Shown one piece after another: positions 13,577 through 19,992 of a DNA stretch of 20,220 nt. Every line of letters begins with the position of its first letter. Position 1 is the first letter of the stretch. The stretch comes from Microbacteriaceae bacterium (lineage in GTDB: Bacteria > Actinomycetota > Actinomycetes > Actinomycetales > Microbacteriaceae), in the NCBI GenBank assembly GCA_003454135.1, contig DMKW01000130.1, forward strand, positions 4,018-24,237, given 5' to 3'. Under the pieces are notes generated by a model. The model was not told the DNA's origin and ran no database searches. It saw nothing but the letters and a program-made list of their open reading frames with translations. The translations under genes were made by a program, and so were the position numbers.

Positions 13577-13759
13577 CTAGTTGTCTTCGGGCACGAGAAT
13601 CCAGAGCGCGATGTAGATGAGGAACTGGGGCCCGGGAAGAAGGCAGGAGAGCACGAAGATCCACCGCACGAGGGTGGGGCTCCAGCCGAAGCGTCTCGCG
13701 ATTCCCGCGCACACCCCGGCGATGATTCGTCCCTCTCGTGGTCTGGTGAGTTGAGCCAT
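13577..13759 (-). CDS. PspC domain-containing small membrane protein
   Basis: A 60-residue protein that is one PspC domain: LTRPREGRIIAGVCAGIARRFG, then WSPTLVRWIFVLSCLLPGPQFLIYIALWILVPED. One long hydrophobic segment or hairpin spans about residues 28-55. PspC domains sense or respond to membrane stress in the phage-shock system; stand-alone short versions are common in actinobacteria and their specific role is unclear. Start ATG 13759 is supported by a gggagg site 7 bases upstream. The frame could begin five codons earlier, but that would place the start inside the ribosome site. Confidence 0.9.
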   Translation of the reverse strand: MAQLTRPREGRIIAGVCAGIARRFGWSPTLVRWIFVLSCLLPGPQFLIYIALWILVPEDN

Positions 13760-13840
13760 GCCCCAGCCTCCCACGAGACAGATCGGCGCGTTATCGGGTT
13801 ATCCCCCGAAAACGGCCCGGGTGAATGATCTAATCGGCTC

Positions 13841-14470
13841 ATGCGTCAGCGTCACACCACCTTCCGGCTCATGGTCATGCTCGTCGTGGGCGTCATCGCG
13901 GCGATCGTCACGGGGGCGCTCGGCGAGTGGGTCTATGCGCCGACCGTGGGGTGGGCCTTCGCCGCACTCGTCTACTCCACGTGGGTGTGGATCTCGATCG
14001 CCCGCCAGAATCCCGAACAGACGGCCGCACACGCGAGCCGGGAGGAGCCGGCGCGAGCCATCGCAGACCTCCTCGTGGTGATCTTGAGCGTCGCGAGCCT
14101 TTTCGCCGTGGCCGTCGTGCTCGTGAACGCGGCGAGCGTGACCGGCGCGGGCAAGGCCCTGCTCGCGACCCTCGCGCTCGTGAGCGTCGCGCTGTCCTGG
14201 ATCCTTCTGCATACCCTCTTCACGCTGCGCTACGCCCGCCAGTTCTACACGGCGGACAAGGGCATCGACTTCAACCAGGATGACCCGCCGCAATACACCG
14301 ACTTCGCCTACCTGTCGTTCACCATCGGCATGACCTACCAGGTGTCTGACACCAACATCTCGAGCCACACCATCCGCGCGACGGCGCTGCGGCACTCGCT
14401 GCTGTCGTTCGTGTTCGGGTCGGTGATCCTCGCCTCCACGATCAACCTCGTGGTCAACCTGTCGCACTGA
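13841..14470 (+). CDS. DUF1345 domain-containing membrane protein
   Basis: A 209-residue polytopic membrane protein of DUF1345. About five hydrophobic segments are visible: residues 10-30, 35-53, 73-97, 106-126 and 183-206. The family signature is FNQDDPPQYTDFAYLSFTIGMTYQVSDTNISS, followed by the terminal helix LRHSLLSFVFGSVILASTINLVV. The function of the family is unknown; the motif between the last two helices suggests a channel-like or sensory re-entrant region (inference). ATG 13841 has no clear ribosome site; TCTAAT, one mismatch from the -10 consensus, ends 6 bases upstream, so it may also be leaderless. It is divergent from the PspC gene. Confidence 0.88.
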   Translation: MRQRHTTFRLMVMLVVGVIAAIVTGALGEWVYAPTVGWAFAALVYSTWVWISIARQNPEQTAAHASREEPARAIADLLVVILSVASLFAVAVVLVNAASVTGAGKALLATLALVSVALSWILLHTLFTLRYARQFYTADKGIDFNQDDPPQYTDFAYLSFTIGMTYQVSDTNISSHTIRATALRHSLLSFVFGSVILASTINLVVNLSH

Positions 14471-14472
14471 CT

Positions 14473-14498
14473 CCGGCCCTCGAGCCGTCTCAGGCCGG
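14473..14498. terminator. hairpin at DUF1345/DUF3097 convergent junction
   Basis: CCGGCC (14473-14478) and GGCCGG (14493-14498) form a perfect 6-bp stem with a 14-base loop. It lies immediately after the DUF1345 stop codon and overlaps the 3' end of DUF3097. There is no T-tract, so it is a weak bidirectional terminator candidate. Confidence 0.35.
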
Positions 14499-15329
14499 TT
14501 CGGTCACGAAATCGATGAGCTGTTCGACACGCCCGAGCACGACCGGTTCGAGGTCGGCGTAGGTTCGCACCCGCCCGAGAATGCGCTGCCAGGCCCGCGC
14601 GATGTCCGCCTGGTCGTCGTGGGGCCAACCGAGCGCCTCGCAGATGCCGTGCTTCCACTCGACGCTCCTTGGTACTACGGGCCAGCGCTCCAGGCCGAGT
14701 CGCTCCGGCTTGACCGATTGCCAGATGTCGACGAATGGATGCCCGACCACGAGCACGTGCGCGCCGTGCGCACCGCGCGCCACGGCATCCGCGATGCGCG
14801 ATTCCTTCGACCCCGGCACGAGGTGATCCACCAGCACCCCCACCCGCCGACCCGGGCCCGGCATGAAGTCGCGCACGATCGAATCGAGGTCGTCGACCCC
14901 TTCGAGGTATTCCACCACCACGCCTTCGACCCTCAGGTCGGCTCCCCAGACCTTCTCGACGAGTTCGGCGTCGTGCCTGCCCTCCACGAAGATGCGACTC
15001 GGCAACGCGACTCTCGCCTTGCCGCCGTCGACGGCGAATGAACCGGATGCCGTGCGCGCCGTGCCACGCTGTTGCGGAGCCGGTGAACGAAGGATCACCG
15101 GTTGCCCCTCGAGCAGGAAGCCGGGGCCGAGCGGGAACACGCGCACCTTTCCGCGGTAGTCCTCGAGCTCGACGAGCTTGCCCTCGATGCGCAGTACGGC
15201 ACCGCAGAATCCGGTCGCTACCTCTTCGATTACGAGATCGCGTACGGCGTCGACGGTCGGCACGACCGTGCGATTCGCGTTCTTCCAGTCGCCCGCAAGA
15301 ACGTCGTCGCCATATCGTTCGAACGTCAC
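14490..15329 (-). CDS. DUF3097 family protein
   Basis: A 279-residue protein of DUF3097, a conserved actinobacterial family without an assigned activity. The N-terminal YGDDVLAGDWKNANRTVVP and ATGFCGAVLRIEGKLVELED segments form a small beta domain. The C-terminal half contains IFVEGRHDAELVEKVWG, then EYLEGVDDL, then GRRVGVLVDHLVPGSKESRIA, and RSVEWKHGICEALGW near the end. The VEG.HDAE and VLVDH pieces recall the E and D motifs of TOPRIM domains, so a nucleic-acid role is possible (inference only). The GTG start at 15329 overlaps the stop codon of the 89-aa gene (GTGA), indicating translational coupling. It is the last gene of a three-gene minus-strand operon. Confidence 0.88.
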   Translation of the reverse strand: MTFERYGDDVLAGDWKNANRTVVPTVDAVRDLVIEEVATGFCGAVLRIEGKLVELEDYRGKVRVFPLGPGFLLEGQPVILRSPAPQQRGTARTASGSFAVDGGKARVALPSRIFVEGRHDAELVEKVWGADLRVEGVVVEYLEGVDDLDSIVRDFMPGPGRRVGVLVDHLVPGSKESRIADAVARGAHGAHVLVVGHPFVDIWQSVKPERLGLERWPVVPRSVEWKHGICEALGWPHDDQADIARAWQRILGRVRTYADLEPVVLGRVEQLIDFVTEPA

Positions 15330-15595
15330 GCGCCGTCGACCGCCGGAGCGAGTTCGAGGTACTTCTCGTGCACCTGGGCGGTCGCGAACGGGCCGTCACC
15401 CTGCGCGTTGGATTGCGGTTCGTCGAACTCGACCCACCACATCCGTGCGCCACCGGCGCGACCCCACACGTTGGCGAGAGCGGAACCTCCCGAGCGCACG
15501 ATGATGCCGCTCGGCTCGAACGGCCACGGCGACAGGTCTGACGGTGACGCGTCGCGAACGTGCACTTGCGCGCCGATGCCGAAATCCGCAGCCAT
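15326..15595 (-). CDS. conserved 89-residue protein coupled to DUF3097
   Basis: I do not recognise a named family. The protein MAADFGIGAQVHVRDAS... has the look of a small beta-barrel: GAQVHVRDASPSD, PSGIIVRSGG, RMWWVEFDEPQ, and a C-terminal TAQVHEKYLELAPA helix or strand. No signal peptide, membrane segment or cysteine pair. The VWGRAGGARMWWVEFDEP part resembles SH3-like surface strands (inference). The ATG at 15595 is the only start before the compact domain, and the ribosome site is weak. The stop codon overlaps the DUF3097 start by four bases, so the two proteins are probably made in step and may interact. The gene for the small membrane protein ends 14 bases upstream. Confidence 0.75.
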   Translation of the reverse strand: MAADFGIGAQVHVRDASPSDLSPWPFEPSGIIVRSGGSALANVWGRAGGARMWWVEFDEPQSNAQGDGPFATAQVHEKYLELAPAVDGA

Positions 15596-15609
15596 CGAAG
15601 GGATTCGCC

Positions 15610-15783
15610 CTAGTTGTCGATGCGCTTGAGCACGTGGAACGGGATGGCGAGGGACAGCGTGACCGCGATGATCCCGCCGAAGAAGACGATGCCGTGCTCG
15701 GCGTTCGGCTCGAACGCGTAACCGAAGAGCATCATGCCACCTACGAACAGCACGAGGGCGATGACAAAGGCGATGATCTTCAC
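15610..15783 (-). CDS. small two-helix membrane protein
   Basis: A 57-residue protein with two membrane helices, IIAFVIALVLFVGGMMLFGYAF and GIVFFGGIIAVTLSLAIPF, joined by a short acidic loop (EPNAEHG), and a basic end (HVLKRIDN). I do not recognise a named family. The start is GTG 15783: a perfect GGAGGA lies 4 bases upstream. A longer reading from TTG 15795 would begin inside that ribosome site. It is the first gene of the operon with the 89-residue protein and DUF3097 and diverges from the small GNAT-like gene. A membrane anchor or partner for the following genes is possible but not shown. Confidence 0.8.
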   Translation of the reverse strand: MKIIAFVIALVLFVGGMMLFGYAFEPNAEHGIVFFGGIIAVTLSLAIPFHVLKRIDN

Positions 15784-15869
15784 TGGGTCCTCCAACGGTC
15801 CGACTGCTGTGCTCCCATCCTACGGAATTGATCGCCGCTCCCCGGCAGAGAACACTGCATGATGGAAAC

Positions 15870-16163
15870 ATGAAGACGATCGAGGATGCCGGCGGACGCT
15901 ACGAATTGACGATCGATGGCGCGCGAGTGGGCGTCGCCACCTACCGCGATGTCGGCGACCGCCGCGTCTTCCTGCACACGGAGATCGACCCGGACTTCGC
16001 CGGCCGCGGCCTTGCGACGGAGCTCGTGGAGTGGGCGCTCGGCGACGTGCGCGGGAAAGGCAAACGCATCGTCGCCAAGTGCCCCATGGTCGCCGCCTAT
16101 CTCAGCAAACACCACCAGTTCGACGACATCCTCGACACCCCAAAGGGCGTCGAGGGGCCGTAG
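15870..16163 (+). CDS. small GNAT-like acetyltransferase (NATD1/YjdJ type)
   Basis: A 97-residue protein of the short GNAT subgroup (Gcn5-related N-acetyltransferase, DUF-type, homologous to human NATD1 and bacterial YjdJ). Landmarks: TIDGARVGVATYRDVGDRRVFLHTEIDPDFAGRGLATELVEWAL, where GRGLA is the acetyl-CoA loop, then RIVAKCPMVAAYLSKHHQFDDIL. The length is normal for this subgroup. ATG 15870 begins at the usual KTIEDAGGRYEL segment; a longer reading from 15828 has no similarity. There is no strong ribosome site, and a four-codon ATG frame (15859-15873) ends by overlapping the start as ATGA. The acceptor is unknown. It converges on the SDR gene nine bases downstream. Confidence 0.87.
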   Translation: MKTIEDAGGRYELTIDGARVGVATYRDVGDRRVFLHTEIDPDFAGRGLATELVEWALGDVRGKGKRIVAKCPMVAAYLSKHHQFDDILDTPKGVEGP

Positions 16164-16172
16164 CGGCGCGGT

Positions 16173-17009
16173 CTACGCCGGGTCGGTGCCTTGCGCCTCG
16201 ATCGACACCGGCTGCCACTCCTCCCACATCGCGATGCGGCCGGCGTAGTCGGCCTTCGCGATCGCAAGCGGGGCGCTGCCGAAAAAGATCCGAAGAGGCG
16301 GCTCGTCGGCATCCACGACCTTGAGGATCGCCGCCCTCGTGGCCACAGGGTCACCCTGCGCGCTCTGGCGCTGCGCGCGCAGGGCGGCGGCCATCTCGCG
16401 CACCGGATCGTAGGCGGGCAGGAGCTTTGAACGCACGGCCGACGACCCGCTCCAATCCGTGGAGTACCCGGCCGGCTCGACGAGTGTCACGTGGATGCCG
16501 AAGCTCTTGACCTCCGCGGCCAGGGACTGGGAGAAGCCCTCGAGTGCCCACTTCGAGGCGTGGTAGATGCCGATGTTCGGGAACGCGCTGATCCCCCCGA
16601 TGGACGAGACCTGGATGATGTGGCCGCTCCCCTGCTCGCGCAGGTAGGGCAGGGCGGCCTGGGTCACCCAGAGGGCGCCGAAGACATTGGTCTCGATCTG
16701 CGCCCGCGCCTCATCCTCGGTGAGTTCCTCGATCATTCCGAAGTGACCGTAGCCGGCGTTGTTGACGACGATGTCGATGCGGCCGAAGTGTGCGTGCGCC
16801 GTTGCCACGGCGGCGATGTCGGCCGCCCTGTCGGTGACGTCGAGTTCGATCGGCAGGATGGCTTCGCCGTACTGCCCGACGAGGTCGTCGAGGCTCGCGA
16901 GGCTGCGCGCGGTCGCCGCAACCTTGTCGCCGCGGTCAAGAGCCGCGATCGCCCACTCGCGACCGAAGCCACGGGACGTGCCAGTGATGAACCAGACCTG
17001 TGCCGACAT
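16173..17009 (-). CDS. SDR family oxidoreductase
   Basis: A classical short-chain dehydrogenase/reductase of 278 residues, NAD(P)-dependent and cytoplasmic. The Rossmann loop is TGTSRGFG (9-16); S12 and R13, with the R35 region, favour NADPH. NNAG is at 83-86, the catalytic Ser in VSSIGG (S136), and YHASK gives Y149 and K153. The C-terminal PAGYSTDWSGSSA segment is the substrate-lid area, and the total length is typical of the group annotated as SDR/oxidoreductases of unknown substrate. ATG 17009 is preceded by an AAAGAAG purine stretch. Upstream lies the remnant of an SRPBCC gene rather than a recognisable regulator. Confidence 0.92.
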   Translation of the reverse strand: MSAQVWFITGTSRGFGREWAIAALDRGDKVAATARSLASLDDLVGQYGEAILPIELDVTDRAADIAAVATAHAHFGRIDIVVNNAGYGHFGMIEELTEDEARAQIETNVFGALWVTQAALPYLREQGSGHIIQVSSIGGISAFPNIGIYHASKWALEGFSQSLAAEVKSFGIHVTLVEPAGYSTDWSGSSAVRSKLLPAYDPVREMAAALRAQRQSAQGDPVATRAAILKVVDADEPPLRIFFGSAPLAIAKADYAGRIAMWEEWQPVSIEAQGTDPA

Positions 17010-17150
17010 GCGTCTTCTTTCGCGGGTGATAGCGCCGGGCGTTCCGGACGCCGCTCCAAGTTAATCTCGAGAGGTCTGTCCGGTATTCCCGATCACGTGT
17101 CGCGGAGGGATTTCTCAGACGCCCTGGACCGCCGAGAGCACATTGACATC

Positions 17151-17369
17151 GTGCCGAACGAGCGCATCATCTATACCTACGAGATGCACCTCGACGAGCG
17201 GAAGATCTCCGAATCTCTCGCGACGATCGAGCTGACGAGCGTGGATGGTGGCACTCGCCCGCTGCTCACTGAGCAGGGCGCGTACCTCGACGGCTTCGAC
17301 AAGCCGGAGATGCGAGAGCGGGGCACGATCGACCTCATGGACGCGCTCGGGGCGTCACTGCGCGGCTGA
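17151..17369 (+). pseudogene. SRPBCC (AHSA1-like) domain protein, 5'-truncated remnant
   Basis: The frame encodes DIVPNERIIYTYEMHLDERK, then ISESLATIELTSVDGGTRPLLTEQGAYLDGFDKPEMRERGTIDLMDALGASLRG, which is the C-terminal half of an SRPBCC/AHSA1-like protein. The N-terminal half (normally around 80 further residues, with the PPARVF... and RWF motifs) is absent. Upstream sequence back to the SDR start shows no matching peptide in the frames I read. GTG 17151 is the only start near the conserved part and would give 72 residues, with no ribosome site. A 15-base overlap with the 3' end of the TetR gene is preserved. The family often pairs with an ArsR regulator; none is here. Most likely a deletion relic. 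Confidence 0.7.
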
Positions 17370-17972
17370 GCGCGCGGGGCCGAGTCGTTCGAGACCAAGC
17401 CGTTCGATGCCACCGGTGACCGTCTCGACGAGCAGGTCGAAGCTGCGATCGAGATCGTGCGGCAGCCCGAAGCCGCCGCCGATCTCGAGCACGACGAATC
17501 CGTGCACGGCCGACCGGACAACCCTGATGACATCGATGCTGGCATCGGGCGGAAGGTCGAATCCGCGCAGGCCGGCGGCGATCACAGCGACGGTCTCCGC
17601 GCTTCGTGCACCGAGTTCGGCGTCGAGCGGGTCGTCCTGGCGGGCGGCGACCTGCGTCGCCGCGTAGCGACCGGGGTAGCTTCGCGCGAACTCGCGCACG
17701 GCATCCGCTATCGCTCGCACGGCATCCCGCCCCGCCCGGCCGGTCGTCGCGGCGGAGATCGCCCTCGTGAGGTCGGTGACCGAGACGATCGCGACCTCGC
17801 GCCGCAGGTCGGCGAGCGACGACACGTGCTTGTAGAGACTCGGAACGGCGATCTCGACCTTCGCTGCGAGCGCGGCGAGCGTGAGGTCGGCGAAGCCGGC
17901 GGCGCCGCCCGCGTCGACAAGGTCGACCGCCGCGCTTACGATCGCCGCTCGATTGAGCCTGGCCCTAGGCAC
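17355..17972 (-). CDS. TetR/AcrR family transcriptional regulator (WHG domain)
   Basis: A 205-residue one-component repressor. Residues 1-50 hold the TetR helix-turn-helix: IVSAAVDLVDAGGAAGFADLTLAALAAKV, then VPSLYKHVSSLADLRREV. The C-terminal ligand domain has the RSAVHGFVVLEIGGGFGLPHDLDRSFDLLVETV segment of the WHG subgroup. The start is GTG 17972, which overlaps the end of the hydrolase gene by eight bases, so both lie in one operon with coupled translation. The palindrome at 18835-18849, ahead of the hydrolase, is the obvious candidate for its operator and would give negative autoregulation. The inducer may be a substrate or product of the hydrolase (inference). Confidence 0.92.
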   Translation of the reverse strand: MPRARLNRAAIVSAAVDLVDAGGAAGFADLTLAALAAKVEIAVPSLYKHVSSLADLRREVAIVSVTDLTRAISAATTGRAGRDAVRAIADAVREFARSYPGRYAATQVAARQDDPLDAELGARSAETVAVIAAGLRGFDLPPDASIDVIRVVRSAVHGFVVLEIGGGFGLPHDLDRSFDLLVETVTGGIERLGLERLGPARSAAQ

Positions 17973-18825
17973 GAGCGGCCCACTCGCCCGTGGCGTCGTC
18001 CCTCAGACCCGCAAGAAACTCGAGCGTGCCGGGCACGGTCGCCTCGGGGCGTTGGGCGTGCGGATAGTGCCCGGCATTCTCCACGAGCTGCGACTGCCAG
18101 CCTTTGCGTGCGATCCACTCGCTCTCGGCTGCCGGGTTGGGGTAATCCGGGTCGAGCGCACCCACGAAGGCGAGCATCGGCGCCGTCACCTCGTCGAGCC
18201 GCTTCTCGACCACCGAATGGTCGAGCTGGAGGGCGAGGTCACGCAACGAGCGCAGCCGTCCGGGCTCGGCGAGATTCGACCGGATCGCCGCGATGTGCTG
18301 CTCGAGCCAAGGCGCGCGGGCGCCCTTGTTGAGCGACCGATAGAAGCTCCCCCAGAAGGCGACCCCCCACGGCTTGGCGAGGGCGAGGCGGTAGAGCACC
18401 CGGGTGGCGGCGCGCACGAACGGCGACGACGGCGTCTCGCGAAGGAACGGACCGTAGAGCACGAGGCCGGCAATTGCGCGGGGGTTCTCGGCGGCCGCCC
18501 ACGCCGCGGCGGCCGCCCCCATCGAATTGCCGAGCACGGTGGCCGGTTCGCCGAGCTCACCGATGAGGGCGAGCAGGTCGTGCCCCGTGGCGACGTCGCC
18601 GTGGGTGTGGAACGTCGTATCGCTCGAGCCGTGGCCCCGGAGGTCCATCACCGCCACCCGGTAGCCGGCGGCGAGAAGCGGTGCCACCAGTTCCCGATAC
18701 GACGAACGGAGGTCGCCCATTCCGGGTACCGCGACCACGAGCGGGCCGGTGCCCCCGACCGTGTAGGCGATCCGCCCCTCCGGGCGGGCCAGATAGCGCA
18801 GATCCTGTGAGGCGAAAATATCCAT
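17965..18825 (-). CDS. alpha/beta hydrolase
   Basis: A 286-residue alpha/beta-hydrolase. The nucleophile elbow is GNSMG (S101), preceded by the strand VAVMDLRGHGSSD. The acid is D225 or D227 in FVGALDPDYP, and the base is H253 in VENAGHYPH. The oxyanion region is VPGMGDLRSSY. No signal peptide, so cytoplasmic. The lid (about 125-205) has the ALAKPWGVAFWGSFYRSLNKG segment. It belongs to the general esterase/haloperoxidase-like group and the substrate cannot be inferred. ATG 18825 has no ribosome site; a -10 (18833-18838) ends 7 bases before it, fitting a leaderless mRNA. It is the first gene of the operon with the overlapping TetR gene. Confidence 0.92.
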   Translation of the reverse strand: MDIFASQDLRYLARPEGRIAYTVGGTGPLVVAVPGMGDLRSSYRELVAPLLAAGYRVAVMDLRGHGSSDTTFHTHGDVATGHDLLALIGELGEPATVLGNSMGAAAAAWAAAENPRAIAGLVLYGPFLRETPSSPFVRAATRVLYRLALAKPWGVAFWGSFYRSLNKGARAPWLEQHIAAIRSNLAEPGRLRSLRDLALQLDHSVVEKRLDEVTAPMLAFVGALDPDYPNPAAESEWIARKGWQSQLVENAGHYPHAQRPEATVPGTLEFLAGLRDDATGEWAARA

Positions 18826-18832
18826 AGCCAGA

Positions 18833-18861
18833 AAGCTAATTCAATTAGCCTGCCAGCGCAA
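18833..18861 (-). promoter_or_regulatory. promoter of the hydrolase-TetR operon
   Basis: On the minus strand TTGCGC (18856-18861) and TAGCTT (18833-18838) are separated by exactly 17 bases. The -10 ends 7 bases before ATG 18825. This fits a housekeeping-type promoter driving a leaderless transcript. Confidence 0.55.
18835..18849. promoter_or_regulatory. probable TetR operator
   Basis: GCTAATTcAATTAGC is a perfect inverted repeat with 7-bp arms and one central base, unusually AT-rich for this genome. It overlaps the last part of the -10 and fills the spacer of the promoter at 18833-18861, so binding would block RNA polymerase. The TetR gene is the second gene of the operon it controls. Confidence 0.65.
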
Positions 18862-18874
18862 GGACCAATTCCCG

Positions 18875-19153
18875 TTAGTTCGAGTCGTCGCCCTGGCGTG
18901 CGGCAGCATCCCCGTCTCCGAGGTCGGCCTGGGATTGCGCCTGCGCGCTCGCCGCCTCGTCGAGGTCGGACTGGATGCCCGCGAGGTCGTCAGCCGCGTT
19001 GGACGGGGCCACGACCGGCGACTGCGCCGATCGGCTCGGCGTGGTGGCGCCGGATGCAGGAGAGGCCGGCCCGAGATGACCGGCGCAGCCGGAGAGGGCG
19101 ACCACGAGACCGAGTGCACCCAGAGCGGCCCGCGTGCGGGCGGCGGCGGTCAC
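18875..19153 (-). CDS. small lipoprotein, translationally coupled to the secreted protein
   Basis: A 92-residue predicted lipoprotein. Residues 1-22 form a signal peptide (AAARTRAALGALGLVVALSG), and the lipobox LSGC gives the lipidated C23. The mature part has a Ser/Thr/Pro-rich linker, then an acidic Gln/Ala-rich helix (NAADDLAGIQSDLDEAASAQAQSQ) and a hydrophilic tail ending DDSN. I know no named family. The GTG start at 19153 overlaps the stop codon of the preceding secreted-protein gene (GTGA), which both fixes the start and implies coupled translation. It should sit on the outer face of the cytoplasmic membrane. Confidence 0.8.
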   Translation of the reverse strand: MTAAARTRAALGALGLVVALSGCAGHLGPASPASGATTPSRSAQSPVVAPSNAADDLAGIQSDLDEAASAQAQSQADLGDGDAAARQGDDSN

Positions 19154-19881
19154 TTGAGCGCCGCCAGGATGCTCTTGGCGTCGGCGCGGGCGAGCTTCGC
19201 CGCCGCACGTGCCGAGACGATCGACGCGCGGATCGGCGCCATCACGGCGTGATTGGCGTTGAAGTCCGCGGGCGTCACGGCGAGCGCCTTCGCCGCGACG
19301 CCCGCGGCGGCGGCCTTCGCCGCGGCGATCTGACCGGTCATGTCGGTGAGCTTGGCCTGCAGCTCCGGGGTCGACTTCGAGGCGTACTTGCCGGAGAGAG
19401 CGGCTTCGAGTTTCGATTCGACGGTCGTCAGGCGCGGGAGCACCGTGTCGGTGATGGCATCGGCGGCGGCGGCGAAATGCGCCTGCGGCAGTGCGACGGC
19501 GTAGACACGGTAGCCGGTGAAAATCGATGCGTAGTCGGTGCGAGCGGTCGCGACATCCGAGTCGGCTGCGATCGTGGCGGCGAGCGACTTCATTGCGTCG
19601 AGGTCGGCGGCGAGGGTGGCGAGAATCGCCGAACGGTCGGCGTCGGTGAGCGACTTGTTGGCCGTCACCTTGGGGATGGCGGCGTTCAGCGAAGCGATCC
19701 GCGCGCTCGTCTTGGCGGCACCGGATGCCTGGATGGTGGCGAGCGTCGCGGCCGAGTGGCTCGTGGTCGCCTCGCTCGCCGAGACGAATGTCGCCGTCTG
19801 CGCCCGCGCCGGAACGGCACCGGCGGCGATGGCGGCGACCGTGAGGGTGCCAACGAGGGCGGAGCGGAAGATCGGTTTCAT
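19150..19881 (-). CDS. secreted alpha-helical protein of unknown function
   Basis: A 243-residue exported protein. The Sec signal is MKPIFRSALVGTLTVAAIAAGAVPARA, with likely cleavage after A27. The mature chain is Ala-rich and predicted almost wholly helical, with recurring pieces such as SLNAAIPKVTANKSLTDADRSAILATLAADLDAMKSLAATI, then LTTVESKLEAALSGKYASKSTPELQAKLTDMTGQI. No cysteines and no enzyme motif. It recalls uncharacterised secreted helical proteins of actinobacteria; I do not recognise a named family. ATG 19881 was chosen because it begins the signal peptide and has a ttggag site 10 bases upstream. It forms a coupled pair with the lipoprotein gene downstream. Confidence 0.8.
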   Translation of the reverse strand: MKPIFRSALVGTLTVAAIAAGAVPARAQTATFVSASEATTSHSAATLATIQASGAAKTSARIASLNAAIPKVTANKSLTDADRSAILATLAADLDAMKSLAATIAADSDVATARTDYASIFTGYRVYAVALPQAHFAAAADAITDTVLPRLTTVESKLEAALSGKYASKSTPELQAKLTDMTGQIAAAKAAAAGVAAKALAVTPADFNANHAVMAPIRASIVSARAAAKLARADAKSILAALK

Positions 19882-19992
19882 GGTGGTGTCTCCAATTCGT
19901 GCTGACTTGCTCGTCGAACGGCTCGACTCGTTCACCCTGGCGCGCGATTGTTCGGGACACGTGGGCCCAATGTTCGGAAAACGTAAGGCGAA

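Noticed and set aside
14615..14630. ggggccaacc inside DUF3097 as a third family A palindrome copy
   Set aside because: Only ten bases match, there is no second arm, and the sequence is coding.
18898..19905. 335-codon plus-strand frame and a 361-codon minus-strand frame (18875-19960) over the secreted-protein gene
   Set aside because: The plus frame is Arg/Gly-rich. The minus frame is real only in its last 92 codons, where it is the lipoprotein; the remainder is a frame shadow of the secreted-protein gene.
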